A DNA stretch of 64,000 nt from Palsa-504 sp963753225 (GCA_963753225.1 CAVWBQ010000017.1:1-64000); one strand, 5' to 3'. Counted from the first letter of the stretch, positions 50,983 to 60,506 are shown. Notes: a model not told the origin generated them from the sequence alone. Made by a program: numbers and translations.

Positions 50983-51167
50983 TGCGCGGATGAGGCGGCC
51001 CTGTGCCAAGATCATCCCGACCGGACCGCCCGCGGAGAGTTCGAGGACGCTCCCAGGAAGGCGCGAAGCAGCCCGGGCTAGGGGGATTCACCGGCCTGCC
51101 GGATGAGCACACCGCCGATGTGACCCACCACAACACGGTCCGACCAAACGACCTATCAGGAGACAAC

Positions 51168-51428
51168 ATGGCCACGTATCTAGCTTTTCATGAGGTCGAC
51201 GACGTCGAGCACTGGCTCGAGTCCGGAAAGCGGGAAGAGTTTTTCGGACCGCACGGCATCACGGCCCGCACCTTCCGCGACCCGAACGGATCCAACCGGG
51301 TCGGGATGATCGTGGAGATCCCCGACTTCGCCGTCTTCGAGCGGCTCATGCAGACCGAAGGGGCCGCGGAAGCGATGAAGTACAACGGCGTCCGCCCCGA
51401 AACGCTGCTGATTCTCAGCGAGCACTGA
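51168..51428 (+). CDS. Small conserved hypothetical protein (86 aa)
   Basis: An 86-residue protein with a ferredoxin-like alpha-beta pattern: TYLAFHEVDDVEHWLESGKR, then NRVGMIVEIPDFAVFERLMQ and MKYNGVRPETLLILSE. It resembles small dimeric alpha-beta barrel proteins, but no enzyme assignment is possible. AGGAGA lies 6 nt before the ATG. Confidence 0.75.
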   Translation: MATYLAFHEVDDVEHWLESGKREEFFGPHGITARTFRDPNGSNRVGMIVEIPDFAVFERLMQTEGAAEAMKYNGVRPETLLILSEH

Positions 51429-51531
51429 GCCGCCACGGGAGACGCCGATCTCGCTGCCCTTAAGGCGATGTTCCCCGCCATGCTCTCCGTGATGAAGGAC
51501 GCACGGACGGTTTCGGCGCGCGGCCGCTCAC

Positions 51532-51726
51532 CTAGACAGCGGCGTCACACGGTCCGACCGCGCGCCGGCGGCGGGCGGCCAGCGCGCCGAACGGCCAGAC
51601 AGCCCGGCGCCGCACCCCAGGCATGGCCTGGGCCATCGTGCTGACCCGCTCCTCGATCCGGCGGATCTCGGCGAAGGTTCTGGCTCGCTCCATCTGCTGT
51701 GCCTGGTAAACCAGGTAGGCGTTCAT
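51532..51726 (-). CDS. Small hypothetical protein (64 aa)
   Basis: A 64-residue protein: an N-terminal amphipathic helix (YQAQQMERARTFAEIRRIEE) and a basic tail (VRRRAVWPFGALAARRRRAV). AAGGAG lies 8 nt before the ATG. It sits downstream of a decayed LuxR gene on the same strand and may have been its small partner. Confidence 0.6.
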   Translation of the reverse strand: MNAYLVYQAQQMERARTFAEIRRIEERVSTMAQAMPGVRRRAVWPFGALAARRRRAVGPCDAAV

Positions 51727-51865
51727 CGGGCTTGCTCCTTGACTGGCGAGTGGCTATATCCGCAACTTATGGCTAAGGCACGCGCCGCCACATCGGGCGA
51801 AAGCCCTATCCGAACGCCGTGCACGCGGCCTTCCGTAGCTAAGAGATGGCTTAGGGCCGCTGAGG

Positions 51866-52210
51866 TCACCGGCCATCCAGGACATACATCCGGCGGACGC
51901 TCGCGGTCCCGGGCGTCATGGACAGCTCGCTGGCGATGTCCCGGTTGCCGCGCCCGGCGGCGGCCGCAGCACCTCCATTTCGCACTCGGCCAGGCCGGAC
52001 TGTGATGGCATCCCCCGCTGGCCCGTGGCGGGCAGGCCGGGCCGGGCCGGGCAGGCAACGCAGGCGATCCGGCACGCAGAACCCACCCGCGATCTCCCGA
52101 ACGGGCAGATGGGCCGGCAGGTAGCGCAGGACGCGGGCATTGGCCTGGCTGAGCGGCGCGGCGGGGCTGCGGCCGTGAACCGGAGATCGGCGGAACTGAC
52201 TGACCCGCAA
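51866..52210 (-). pseudogene. LuxR-family regulator remnant
   Basis: Two LuxR-like pieces survive in one region: PLSQANARVLRYLPAHLPVR resembles the C-terminal domain of MalT-like regulators, and GRGNRDIASELSMTPGTASV is a helix-turn-helix. They are joined by low-complexity sequence and other frames carry matching scraps (EMEVLR). This is a frameshifted and deleted gene. 52261-52435 shows no gene. Confidence 0.6.
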
Positions 52211-52435
52211 TTATCGGCAAATCCGCCGCTGCGCGCGTGAAGCCGATGAGAGTCTCCCATTCAGCGTCCTGAGCGGGTCGGGCTGGGTCCGGGGCGGCCT
52301 ATTGCGTTGGCTCCCATTTGTGCTCTCACGGCCCCAGCCGGCCGGGAGCCGCCAAGAGCGAAAGAAGATCGTTTAGGCCTGCGCGCTGCCTGGATACCCC
52401 TTCAGCCTTGGCCTCCTAGCCGTCCGCTGCAGCAT

Positions 52436-52490
52436 ATAGTCAGGTTTTCTGAAGTTAATAGTCAGTTTTACTTCAGTTATATTTCAGACA
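52436..52490. repeat. AT-rich island with direct and inverted repeats
   Basis: ATAGTCAG recurs at 52436 and 52458 (22-bp period), and CTGAAGT (52449) pairs with ACTTCAG (52470). The island is far more AT-rich than the window and lies about 180 bp upstream of the next gene. Confidence 0.6.
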
Positions 52491-52671
52491 ACGATCAGGT
52501 TCATCGCCCATTATCTGACTGGCTCCCTCCGGTGCCATGCCTTCCGGGCAGCACCGGGAACGCGCCCGAGAGCGCCCCGCCGGAGCCCCCGTATCCGGCG
52601 GGGCGCCTCGCCAAGCTGCTGAGGGGCAGGACAGCACGCCGAGGCTCTTCGCCCGGAGAAACGAGCACATC

Positions 52672-53091
52672 ATGACAGCCGCCGCCCTGCTGGCCCGCAT
52701 CATGCGCACCGGCCGGAAGCCCCGCTACGAGCAGCTCCGGACCTGGGTCGTTGGGCAGTCGGTCCGTAACGCGCTGCAGACGTTCCACGGCCGCTGGGCA
52801 TTCGACCCGGACAACCCGGGCAGCGGGGAAGGATTCATCAGCGATGGGCAGATGCGCGCGCTGAACATCACCATCCGCCGAGCCGTGCACGAGGCGCTGC
52901 GCCAGGTGGACAAAGCCCGCAACGTCGCGGCGCAACCGTACCGCCGGGAGTTGTACCCCGCGGAGCAGGAAGCGCTGGACTTCTGCGAGTTCCAGCTCGG
53001 GACGGTTCGTGAGTACATGGAGCCGCCGGGCTCGCCCGAGCTGGAAGAGGCCTACAAGCTCTACGTCAGCGAACCGGACGTCAACCGGTGA
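52672..53091 (+). CDS. Hypothetical protein (139 aa)
   Basis: A soluble, largely helical protein: LLARIMRTGRKPRYEQLRTW, NALQTFHGRWAFDPDNPGSG, ITIRRAVHEALRQVDKARNV, EQEALDFCEFQLGTVREYME. I recognise no family. The ATG at 52672 is chosen by the change in composition; upstream the frame is Pro/Arg-rich. The gene converges with the hypothetical gene at 53121. Confidence 0.55.
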   Translation: MTAAALLARIMRTGRKPRYEQLRTWVVGQSVRNALQTFHGRWAFDPDNPGSGEGFISDGQMRALNITIRRAVHEALRQVDKARNVAAQPYRRELYPAEQEALDFCEFQLGTVREYMEPPGSPELEEAYKLYVSEPDVNR

Positions 53092-53120
53092 GCCCGCGGA
53101 GCGGGCATCCGCGATGGATG

Positions 53121-53585
53121 TCAGTTTTGGGATTCGCTTAGCCGCGCCAGTGTCCCGTAGGCCAGCCAGCCGCTCCGCCCGTCCTCTTCAGGGGCAGGCG
53201 TCAGGCGGACATCGACAACCTCGAACCGGAAAAACTGCGGCCCTTCATCCCGCGGCTGGCGATAGGGGTATACCCTCCGCTGCCCCGCTTTCATGGCCTC
53301 GTAGGGCACCCGGACCCGATGCTCCTCTATCTGCACTCTGTCGCTCTCAGCTTTGTAAGCGGCGCGTTCGTCAGCCTCGCTCTTAGCGGCCTTATCCGCC
53401 TTATCCGTCTCGTACGCCTCAGCCTCCTCCTGAACCAGCCGCCGCGCTAGCTCCTGCCCTCTGCGCCGCAGCTCAGCCAGAGCCTGCTCAGGATTACCGC
53501 CCATGCCCGTGACGACGCCGCACCAGCCACCGCTACCATCACAGGTCGTCCGGATCATTTCCACCTGGGCTGTCCACTCCACCAT
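53121..53585 (-). CDS. Hypothetical coiled-coil protein (about 154 aa)
   Basis: The N-terminus has MIRTTCDGSGGWCGVVTGMG, a possible Cys-based knuckle. A charged helix follows (ALAELRRRGQELARRLVQEE, YETDKADKAAKSEADERAAY), then a compact C-terminal strand region (FFRFEVVDVRLTPAPEEDGR). The start could also be 53615. The function is unknown; it faces the preceding hypothetical gene. Confidence 0.55.
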   Translation of the reverse strand: MVEWTAQVEMIRTTCDGSGGWCGVVTGMGGNPEQALAELRRRGQELARRLVQEEAEAYETDKADKAAKSEADERAAYKAESDRVQIEEHRVRVPYEAMKAGQRRVYPYRQPRDEGPQFFRFEVVDVRLTPAPEEDGRSGWLAYGTLARLSESQN

Positions 53586-53826
53586 GCGTGGACGATATCC
53601 CCCTGGGGCAAACATCAGCTACGGCCAAATCGGGTAAACCGGGCAAACCGGACATCAGATTAGAACCGGAAATGGGCGCACGGGCGATTGCCCGTCCTTC
53701 GCCGCAGGTGCGGGCCGAAGCAGGTCATCGCCGGCCACGAACAAGAGCTCGACCTTCAATGATCAGCGGTGGCCGTCCGCGTCTCCACCCACTTCAGCAA
53801 CCCGATCACGGTCTACGGATGGAGTA

Positions 53827-54213
53827 TTAGGAGGCTGGTTTCACCGTTCTGCGCAGAAGACAGAATTCGTTGCCCTCGGGGTCGGCGAGTACGTGCCAGG
53901 ATTCCTCGCCGGTCTGCCCCACGTCGGCCTTTCGGGCGCCGAGCTCGAGGAGACGCTGTAGCTCCTCGTCCTGGCTGCGGTCGACCGCGTTGACGTCGAA
54001 GTGAAGGCGAAGCTTGGTCTGCTTCGGCTGGGTGCTGCGGTCGAAGACGAGCGTCAGTCCTGGATCGTCCAGGTCGGTGCCGGCTTGGCCGATCTCAACA
54101 CTGCCGTCCTCGCCCGTCTGCAGGACGACGAAGCCGAGCACCTGACACCAGAAATCCGCTAGGACCTCAGGGTTCCGACAGTCAAGAACCAACTCCGTGA
54201 TGCGGCATGCCAT
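53827..54213 (-). CDS. VOC-family glyoxalase-like protein
   Basis: A 128-residue single VOC domain of the Glyoxalase_6 type: ITELVLDCRNPEVLADFWCQ, GLTLVFDRSTQPKQTKLRLH, and WHVLADPEGNEFCLLRR with the terminal Glu ligand. It likely binds a small metabolite or drug. No Shine-Dalgarno; TATGGT 6 nt upstream suggests a leaderless mRNA. Confidence 0.87.
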   Translation of the reverse strand: MACRITELVLDCRNPEVLADFWCQVLGFVVLQTGEDGSVEIGQAGTDLDDPGLTLVFDRSTQPKQTKLRLHFDVNAVDRSQDEELQRLLELGARKADVGQTGEESWHVLADPEGNEFCLLRRTVKPAS

Positions 54214-54219
54214 TGCGAC

Positions 54220-54225
54220 ACCATA
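54220..54225 (-). promoter_or_regulatory. Leaderless-type -10 (TATGGT)
   Basis: On the minus strand TATGGT ends 6 nt before the ATG at 54213, identical to the element at 47456. Confidence 0.5.
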
Positions 54226-54401
54226 CGCTCGACGGCCCAGAACGAACCTCTCTTACGAGACGCCCCCCCGCCACCGTGAGCCAATCACATGTTCATTGCG
54301 CACCAGATCCGCAGCTCACCAGAAACATGGGGAGGTATTCCCTATGGAGTGCGAGGCGGGCAGATCGTAGTGTCGGAGCCGTCAGGAACCGAGGAGTCCG
54401 T

Positions 54402-57035
54402 ATGCCCGACACCCCACTCTCGCTGGTCACGTCCCACGCATCGCAACAGCGCGCCGGCCGAGTGACACTGCTCGAGCGGAAGGCGGCGCTGGACGCACTG
54501 GCCGAGCTTGCGGAGCAAGCGCGCAGCGGTGAAGGTCGGCTCGTCCTGCTAGAGGGCGAGGCGGGTGTGGGCAAGTCGACCCTGCTGGAGCAGTTCACCC
54601 ACGACTTGCCCGGCTCACGCCTTCTGTCGGGCGCCTGCGACGGCATGTTCACGCCCCGGCCGCTCGGTCCGCTCTTCGACATTGCGCAGCAGGTTCACGG
54701 CCGCCTGCACTCGCTGTGCCGGGCAGACGCGTCCCGGGAGCAACTCTTCGACGCGCTCCTGACCGAGCTGTGCGAGCCGGGGCAGCTGCCGGTCGTCGTC
54801 ATCGAGGACGTGCATTGGGCCGATGAGGCCACCCTCGATCTGCTGGGCTTTCTCGCGCGACGGATCCGCGAGATCGCGGTGCTATTGATCGTGAGCTACC
54901 GCAACGACGAGCTAGCCGATACCCATCCGCTGCGCATTGCTCTCGGCCATCTGTCCGTCCAGCGCTGTGCGAGGCGCCTCCCGCTCGCTCCCCTCAGTGC
55001 CCAAGCCGTGCGGATGCTCTCAGCCGGCCGCGGAGTCGACCCGGAGGAGTTGTACAGGGTCACCGGCGGCAACCCGTTCTATGTCCGCGAGGTGCTGGAG
55101 GCGGGCCTGGGCGAGGTGCCGGGCTCGGCCCGTGATGTGGTTCTGGCGCGTGCCGCCCGCCTCGGACCGAAAGCACGGGAGACCCTCAAGGCCGCGGCCC
55201 TGATCGGCGGCACCGTCGACGAGCGGCTGCTACGCTACGTCGTCGCCGGGCCCGCGCTGGCCGAGGTCATCTCGTCTGGACTGGTGGCCGGCCATCCGGC
55301 TCTGCGCTTCCGGCACGAGATCGCGCGTCAGGCGATAGAGCAGTCGGTCTTGCCGGCCCGACGTTCCGAACTCCATGCTCGGATATTGCAGGGGCTGCGC
55401 GTTCTCGGCTGTGAAGATGATGCCCGGCTGGCCTTTCACGCCGAACAGGCCGGCGACGGCCCGGCTGCCCTGGAGCATGCCGTGCTGGCGGGTCGTCGCG
55501 CTCGCACGCTGGCATCTCATCGCGAAGCTGCCGGGCAGTTCGAACGCGCGCTGCGTTTCGCGGGCGGCGAGGCGCCGGCCAGCGTCGCGGCCCGCTGGAT
55601 CGAGCTCGCGACGGAGCTGTCGATGATCGATCGCTGGCCCGATGCCGAGACCGCCTACACCCGGGCGCTGGAGAACTGGCGGGCGGCCGGCGACCCGCTC
55701 GGCGAAGGCGACACGCTCCGGCGGATGTCCGTGGCGTTGTGGCGGCTGTGCCGCGGCGACGAGATCCTCGCCACAGCCGAGGCCGCCGTCGCCATCCTGC
55801 AACCGCTCGGCGCCACCGCGGAACTCGCGGCGGCATGCGGCAACCTCGCCGCGCATCAGGTTGAGCCCGGGCGTCTGGACATCGTCGTCCCGCTCGCCCG
55901 GCGCGCCCAGGAACTCGCGGTCAGATTCGGCGTGCCCGCGGTGCAGAGCCGGGCCGCGACGACGGAGGCGCAGGCTGTGTGGTTCGCGGGTGGCGACTGG
56001 GAGCCCGTGCTGCGTCGCGCGCTGTCGATCGCGCTCGAGAACGGAATCGAGTACGAAGCCGGCTTCGCGTACACGAACCTGCACGAGCTGCATTGCGCCA
56101 ACCGCGACTATGCCAAGGCCGACCCGTACTTCCACAACGGCGTCGCGTATTGCGAGGACCACGATCTAGGCACGTACTACACCTGCTTGCGCGGCGTGCG
56201 GACGTCGGCTCTTGAGCGGCTCGGGCGCTGGGATGAGTCGGTGGGCATCGCCGAGGCGGTCATCGCCACCGTCGCCTCGCCCGTGAATCTCATGATCCCG
56301 ATGACCAGCCTGGCCATGGTCGCGGCGCGCCGCGACAAGGGAGATGTGTGGCCATACCTGGATGCCGCGATGACCGCCGCGGACGGATCGAACGGGCAGA
56401 TGTACATCGGCGCCGCCCGACTGGCCCGGGCCGAGGCCCGCTGGCTGGAGAGCGATCTGACCGGGGCGCGACAGGAAGCCGAACTCGCGGACGACGCGTG
56501 CGCTAACGCTACCGATCCCTGGCTCAACGGCGAGATCGCGGTGTGGCTGCGACGCACCGGATCGCCCCGGACGATTCAGCGCGAACTTGCCGCGCCTTAC
56601 CGGCTGCAGCTTACCGGAGACCATCGCAGTGCATCCGAACTGTTCGATGCGCTGGGCTGCCCCTACGACGCAGCGCTCGCGCTGCTCGATGCGCCTGACG
56701 AGCTAGCGCTGCGACGAGCGTTGGACATCTGCAACGCGCTCGGGGCCGTCGCTACGGCGCGGATCGTTCGCCAGAAGATGCGCGCGCTTGGCATTCGATC
56801 CGTTCCGGCCGGGCAGCGAGCCGCGACGCGCGAGAATCCACTCGGCCTGACCCAGCGAGAGCAGGAAGTGCTCGAATTGCTCTGCGAGGGGCGCACCAAC
56901 GCCAGCATCGCCACCAAGCTGGTGATCTCCCCAAAGACAGTCGACCACCACGTTTCGTCGGTACTGGCCAAGCTCGGCGTATCCAAGCGAACGGAGGTAG
57001 CCGCCGCGAAGCGGGCCGCAGCCACTCCGAGGTAG
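54402..57035 (+). CDS. LuxR-family ATPase regulator (LAL-type)
   Basis: An 877-residue large ATP-binding LuxR regulator. VLLEGEAGVGKSTLLEQF is Walker A (about 45-62), VVVIEDVHWADEATLDLLGF Walker B, then a long TPR-like helical middle. LTQREQEVLELLCEGRTNAS and KTVDHHVSSVLAKLGV form the C-terminal LuxR helix-turn-helix. Such proteins sense a ligand and drive nearby or distant operons. GAGGAG 6 nt before the ATG fixes the start. It is divergent from the VOC gene across 188 bp. Confidence 0.92.
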   Translation: MPDTPLSLVTSHASQQRAGRVTLLERKAALDALAELAEQARSGEGRLVLLEGEAGVGKSTLLEQFTHDLPGSRLLSGACDGMFTPRPLGPLFDIAQQVHGRLHSLCRADASREQLFDALLTELCEPGQLPVVVIEDVHWADEATLDLLGFLARRIREIAVLLIVSYRNDELADTHPLRIALGHLSVQRCARRLPLAPLSAQAVRMLSAGRGVDPEELYRVTGGNPFYVREVLEAGLGEVPGSARDVVLARAARLGPKARETLKAAALIGGTVDERLLRYVVAGPALAEVISSGLVAGHPALRFRHEIARQAIEQSVLPARRSELHARILQGLRVLGCEDDARLAFHAEQAGDGPAALEHAVLAGRRARTLASHREAAGQFERALRFAGGEAPASVAARWIELATELSMIDRWPDAETAYTRALENWRAAGDPLGEGDTLRRMSVALWRLCRGDEILATAEAAVAILQPLGATAELAAACGNLAAHQVEPGRLDIVVPLARRAQELAVRFGVPAVQSRAATTEAQAVWFAGGDWEPVLRRALSIALENGIEYEAGFAYTNLHELHCANRDYAKADPYFHNGVAYCEDHDLGTYYTCLRGVRTSALERLGRWDESVGIAEAVIATVASPVNLMIPMTSLAMVAARRDKGDVWPYLDAAMTAADGSNGQMYIGAARLARAEARWLESDLTGARQEAELADDACANATDPWLNGEIAVWLRRTGSPRTIQRELAAPYRLQLTGDHRSASELFDALGCPYDAALALLDAPDELALRRALDICNALGAVATARIVRQKMRALGIRSVPAGQRAATRENPLGLTQREQEVLELLCEGRTNASIATKLVISPKTVDHHVSSVLAKLGVSKRTEVAAAKRAAATPR

Positions 57036-57407
57036 GAGAGCCACACTAAGTTGGCGGCGCAGGATCCACGCCAGAGGAGTCGCCACCGCCATGACCGCTT
57101 CGGGACGGCGGACGGCTGTACGCGCGATGCCTCATCGATGCGACTGATTGATGCTCAGTTCTGCGCGATGAGCCCACATTGCCTAATGCAGCCGATTCCG
57201 GCCCTGCATTCCCAAACCCAGCTATGACGTTCCAGGTCAGAGACCGTGGCAAGGGTTATGGAACCCCTGTACACCCGACCCGCGGCTGAAATGCTCTCTT
57301 TCTGGTTAAGTCCTCTGCGTGACACAGGGCCTATCACCTATCGTTACAGCTAAGCCACCATATGTCACTTTCTGTAACATCTTTTTTACTCACCGGAGGG
57401 TAAGGGC
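57036..57407. other. Intergenic region with inverted repeat
   Basis: 372 bp without a gene. GTTACAG (57343) and CTGTAAC (57372) form an inverted repeat in an AT-rich patch just before the lipoprotein gene, either an operator or a hairpin. Confidence 0.45.
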
Positions 57408-58073
57408 ATGAGGATGTGCCGGGTTCCGGCTGTGATCATCGCTGCCGTCATCGGCGGAGCTGGCCTGACCGCGTGTGCGGCGAGCGGGTCGCATCCTTCC
57501 GCGGTCGCGTCGGCAGCTGCTTCGGGCGGTTCGGCGGCGGCTTTGTCCGCCACGCCCGGGTCGTCGCCGACGTCCGCGCTTACTGATACACCAGGGTCGG
57601 CCCCGACACCAGCGACTTCGCCGACACACAGGCATTCCGCTGCCGCTAAACCTTCCGTCACCGCCATGGCTTCCGTCCGCCCGACAACTTCCCCGCACGC
57701 GACAACCTCCGCGCACGCGACGAGTTCCCCGACGACCACGAGTTCCGGGACACACAATTTCACCGTGCCCGCCATCCCTGGCGACAACGTCGTCACCGCC
57801 TGGGGCTCATACACCAAGATAGGTACCGCGCGGGTGAAGGTGACAATGTGCGCGAAGCAGACCGGGAAGGCGCCTTCGGTGGGAGCGATCGCGCTGGTCT
57901 ATAACGCCAGCGGTGCCAGCAAGAACATAGGCGCGGTCGTCCTGACCGGACCGGGCGATACCATTTGCGTCGGGATGACATTCGTCTTCTACACCGCGCA
58001 CCTGAAGGTCCACGCGTTCATCGGCGATCACGGCAACATCGCGAAGACCGGACCGGTCCGGACCATCTACTGA
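57408..58073 (+). CDS. Lipoprotein with Ser/Thr/Pro-rich linker
   Basis: A 221-residue secreted lipoprotein: signal peptide ending GLTAC (Cys23), about 90 residues of Ser/Thr/Ala/Pro linker, then a small domain (GDNVVTAWGSYTKIGTARVK, VKVTMCAKQTGK, ALVYNASGASKNIGAVVLT). The domain resembles a compact beta-sandwich with two cysteines (in TMCAKQ and DTICVG). GGAGGG about 9 nt before the ATG. Function unknown. Confidence 0.78.
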   Translation: MRMCRVPAVIIAAVIGGAGLTACAASGSHPSAVASAAASGGSAAALSATPGSSPTSALTDTPGSAPTPATSPTHRHSAAAKPSVTAMASVRPTTSPHATTSAHATSSPTTTSSGTHNFTVPAIPGDNVVTAWGSYTKIGTARVKVTMCAKQTGKAPSVGAIALVYNASGASKNIGAVVLTGPGDTICVGMTFVFYTAHLKVHAFIGDHGNIAKTGPVRTIY

Positions 58074-58193
58074 CACGTCACGCTTGCTCAGGGCGCCGCG
58101 CCCGTCAGTCGAACGGGGAGCCCATAAGCTGCATGAGCATTCTGAATACGTCACACTGGGTCTGGAGTCCCGTAGGACGCGGAACGAGAGCGG

Positions 58194-58199
58194 TAGCGT
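58194..58199 (+). promoter_or_regulatory. Leaderless-type -10 (TAGCGT)
   Basis: TAGCGT ends 7 nt before the in-frame GTG at 58207. Confidence 0.4.
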
Positions 58200-58206
58200 G
58201 GCACGT

Positions 58207-59793
58207 GTGACACGACGCGGTAAGGCCGACGATCCCCTGGCCGGTCTAGGCCTCCCTGAGGACGTCATGCGTCAGCTCATGGAGGCGATGTCCGGCAAGA
58301 GCCTGGACGAGATGGAAAGGATGATGCTGGACCTGATCGCCGCCGTGGTGCCCAAGGCGGATCCGTTCCCCCGGGCGGCACCACCATCACGTCGGCGTCC
58401 GCGCCGGTCCGGCGTAACGACGTATCGCGTCCGGGTCGACCTGAAGGACACCGGGCCACCGCTGTGGCGTCGGCTGGAGCTGTCATCAGACCTGTTCCTC
58501 GACGAGGTGCACCGTGTTATCCAGCGGGCGTTCGGCTGGACCGATTCGCATCTGCACCAGTTCGCTTTCGGCCCGAACCCGTACGATCCGCAGACCGAAC
58601 AGTACCTGTGCCCGTACCAGGTGGGGGAGGGCGAGACCGGGATCCCCGAGGAACAGGTGCGCCTCGACGAGGTACTGGCCGGGGTGGGCGACAAATTCTG
58701 CTACGTGTATGACTTCGGCGATGACTGGCGCCATGTCATCAAGCTCGAGGCCATCACCGCCCGGCAGGATGGCTCGCCCCGGGCGGTGTGCACGGGCGGT
58801 CGGCGGGACGGCCCGGTTGAGGATTGCGGCGGGGCAGGCGCCTTTGAGCTGATAGCGGCGGCCACTGATCCGGCGAATCCGGATTACGCGGACGCGGTCG
58901 CGGAGTTCGCCCGGATCTTCGGCGAGGACGTCGACCCCGGCGCCATCGGCACGAGCCGCTTCGATCTCGACCAGATCAGCGCAACGCTTGCCGCCGAGTT
59001 CCCCGCCGGAACGTTGTCTGGAGGCCGCCACAGCGAAGCCGGAGGGCCGGCCTGGGCGGCCGTCCTTCCCGAGCCGCTCGGCGAACTCGTTGGCGCCGTC
59101 CGCGATCCGGCTGTCCGCCGGGATCTGCTGCGCCTGCTCGACGCCGCGCTTGACCATTCCGTCCTCATCGACGCCGAGACCGCGTCCCGGATGGTCCGCC
59201 CGTACTCCTGGCTACTGGACCGCGTCGGCACCGACGGCATCAAGCTAACCGCAGCTGGGCATCTTCCGCCCGCCCACGTCGAGGCCGCAGTGGCCGAGCT
59301 GGGCCTGGACGAGGATTGGATCGGGAAGGGCAACCGGGAGACCCAGACCGTGCCAGTGCTGCACTTGCGCGAGACGGCGACGAAAATGGGTCTGCTGCGC
59401 AAGCATCGCGAGATGCTGCTGGTCACCTCCCGCGGCCGTGATCTGCGTGGCAATCCGGCCGGGCTGTGGTGGCACCTGGCAGAGCGGATGCCTCCCAGAA
59501 CCGCCGGCCGCTGCGAGGTGCAGGCCGGGCTTCTCCTGCTCGCCGCAGTGGCCGCGCAAGTACCCAGCGACGCCGATGCGGTCATGGCGCGCATGCTAGG
59601 CGCGATCGGCTGGATTGCTGGTGACGGCACCGAATTCACCAGGCAGATGGCTCGCCGCGCTGCCTGGGACACCTGGACTGTGCTCCGCAGGCTCGGCGGC
59701 TACAGCCACGACCGGCATGGTCTCGGACTGGGACAACCGACGCCGGAAGGAATAACCTTCGCCCGTGCCGCTCTCCGCACTTGGCCAAGCTGA
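58207..59793 (+). CDS. pRiA4b ORF-3-like family protein
   Basis: A protein of about 528 residues. Residues about 65-250 match the plasmid pRiA4b ORF-3 domain: YRVRVDLKDTGPPLWRRLEL, LDEVHRVIQRAFGWTDSHLH, FCYVYDFGDDWRHVIKLE. The C-terminal half is helical and unassigned (VLHLRETATKMGLLRKHREM, GLWWHLAERMPP). The family is linked to mobile DNA but its biochemistry is unknown. GTG 58207 fits a leaderless start; GTG 58198 is an alternative. Confidence 0.82.
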   Translation: MTRRGKADDPLAGLGLPEDVMRQLMEAMSGKSLDEMERMMLDLIAAVVPKADPFPRAAPPSRRRPRRSGVTTYRVRVDLKDTGPPLWRRLELSSDLFLDEVHRVIQRAFGWTDSHLHQFAFGPNPYDPQTEQYLCPYQVGEGETGIPEEQVRLDEVLAGVGDKFCYVYDFGDDWRHVIKLEAITARQDGSPRAVCTGGRRDGPVEDCGGAGAFELIAAATDPANPDYADAVAEFARIFGEDVDPGAIGTSRFDLDQISATLAAEFPAGTLSGGRHSEAGGPAWAAVLPEPLGELVGAVRDPAVRRDLLRLLDAALDHSVLIDAETASRMVRPYSWLLDRVGTDGIKLTAAGHLPPAHVEAAVAELGLDEDWIGKGNRETQTVPVLHLRETATKMGLLRKHREMLLVTSRGRDLRGNPAGLWWHLAERMPPRTAGRCEVQAGLLLLAAVAAQVPSDADAVMARMLGAIGWIAGDGTEFTRQMARRAAWDTWTVLRRLGGYSHDRHGLGLGQPTPEGITFARAALRTWPS

Positions 59794-60005
59794 CCACCCG
59801 CCGGGTTCCGTTCCCGCTATGGCCCCACAGTCTGCGACCTGCGCCTGGTTCGGGCGAGGTCCGACCTGAAACCACGTACCACTGGGCCACCACGATGGCT
59901 GCGAGAGCCACCGCGCCGGTCAGCGCCGGCCCGTGCCCGCGATGCGTTTGGTGGCGGGCCTGCCGGGTAGCCGCCGCAGACACCAGGCAAGCCGGGAGGG
60001 GCAGC

Positions 60006-60506
60006 ATGTCATCTGACGCAATCGTGATCCTAAAGGCCGATCACAAGGAAATCCGCAGTCTGTTCCGCAAGTTCGAGGCCGCCGGCGACAAGGCGGTGAA
60101 AAGGAAAGGGACGCTTGTCGGGCAGATCATCGAGCTGCTTACGGTGCATACCTACATCGAGAACGAGGTGATGTATCCGGAGGTCTGCGCGTTGCTCCCC
60201 GACCTTAAGGAAGACGTGCTTGAGTCCTATGAAGAACATCACGTGGCCGACGTCCTGTGCATGGAGCTAGCCGGCATGCCGGCCGGGGCCGAGCGCTTCG
60301 ATGCCAAGGCTACGGTGCTGATCGAGAACGTCACGCATCACATTGAAGAGGAAGAGCAGGACTGGTTCCCCAAAGTGCGGGCCGGTCTCGGCCGCAAGCA
60401 GCTTCAGGAACTCGGGGCCAAGCTCGAGCAGGCCCGGAAGAAAGCGCCCAGGTCGCCTGCCCAGCCCAGCGCGCTGAAGAAGACGATCAACGCCGTCATA
60501 GCTTGA
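60006..60506 (+). CDS. Hemerythrin HHE-domain protein
   Basis: A 166-residue four-helix hemerythrin-like protein. ILKADHKEIRSLFRKFE gives the first His, LLTVHTYIENEVMYPEV the HxxxE pair, YEEHHVADVLCMEL the next, and VTHHIEEEEQDWFPKV the last His/Glu ligands of a di-iron site. Such proteins bind oxygen or NO or manage iron and peroxide stress. A Lys/Pro tail follows. GGGAGGGG 6 nt upstream fixes the ATG. The 212-bp gap before it shows no gene. Confidence 0.88.
   Translation: MSSDAIVILKADHKEIRSLFRKFEAAGDKAVKRKGTLVGQIIELLTVHTYIENEVMYPEVCALLPDLKEDVLESYEEHHVADVLCMELAGMPAGAERFDAKATVLIENVTHHIEEEEQDWFPKVRAGLGRKQLQELGAKLEQARKKAPRSPAQPSALKKTINAVIA

Noticed and set aside
51723..52220. 165-codon reverse frame
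   Set aside because: It is Pro/Arg/Gly-rich and out of frame with the LuxR-like pieces.
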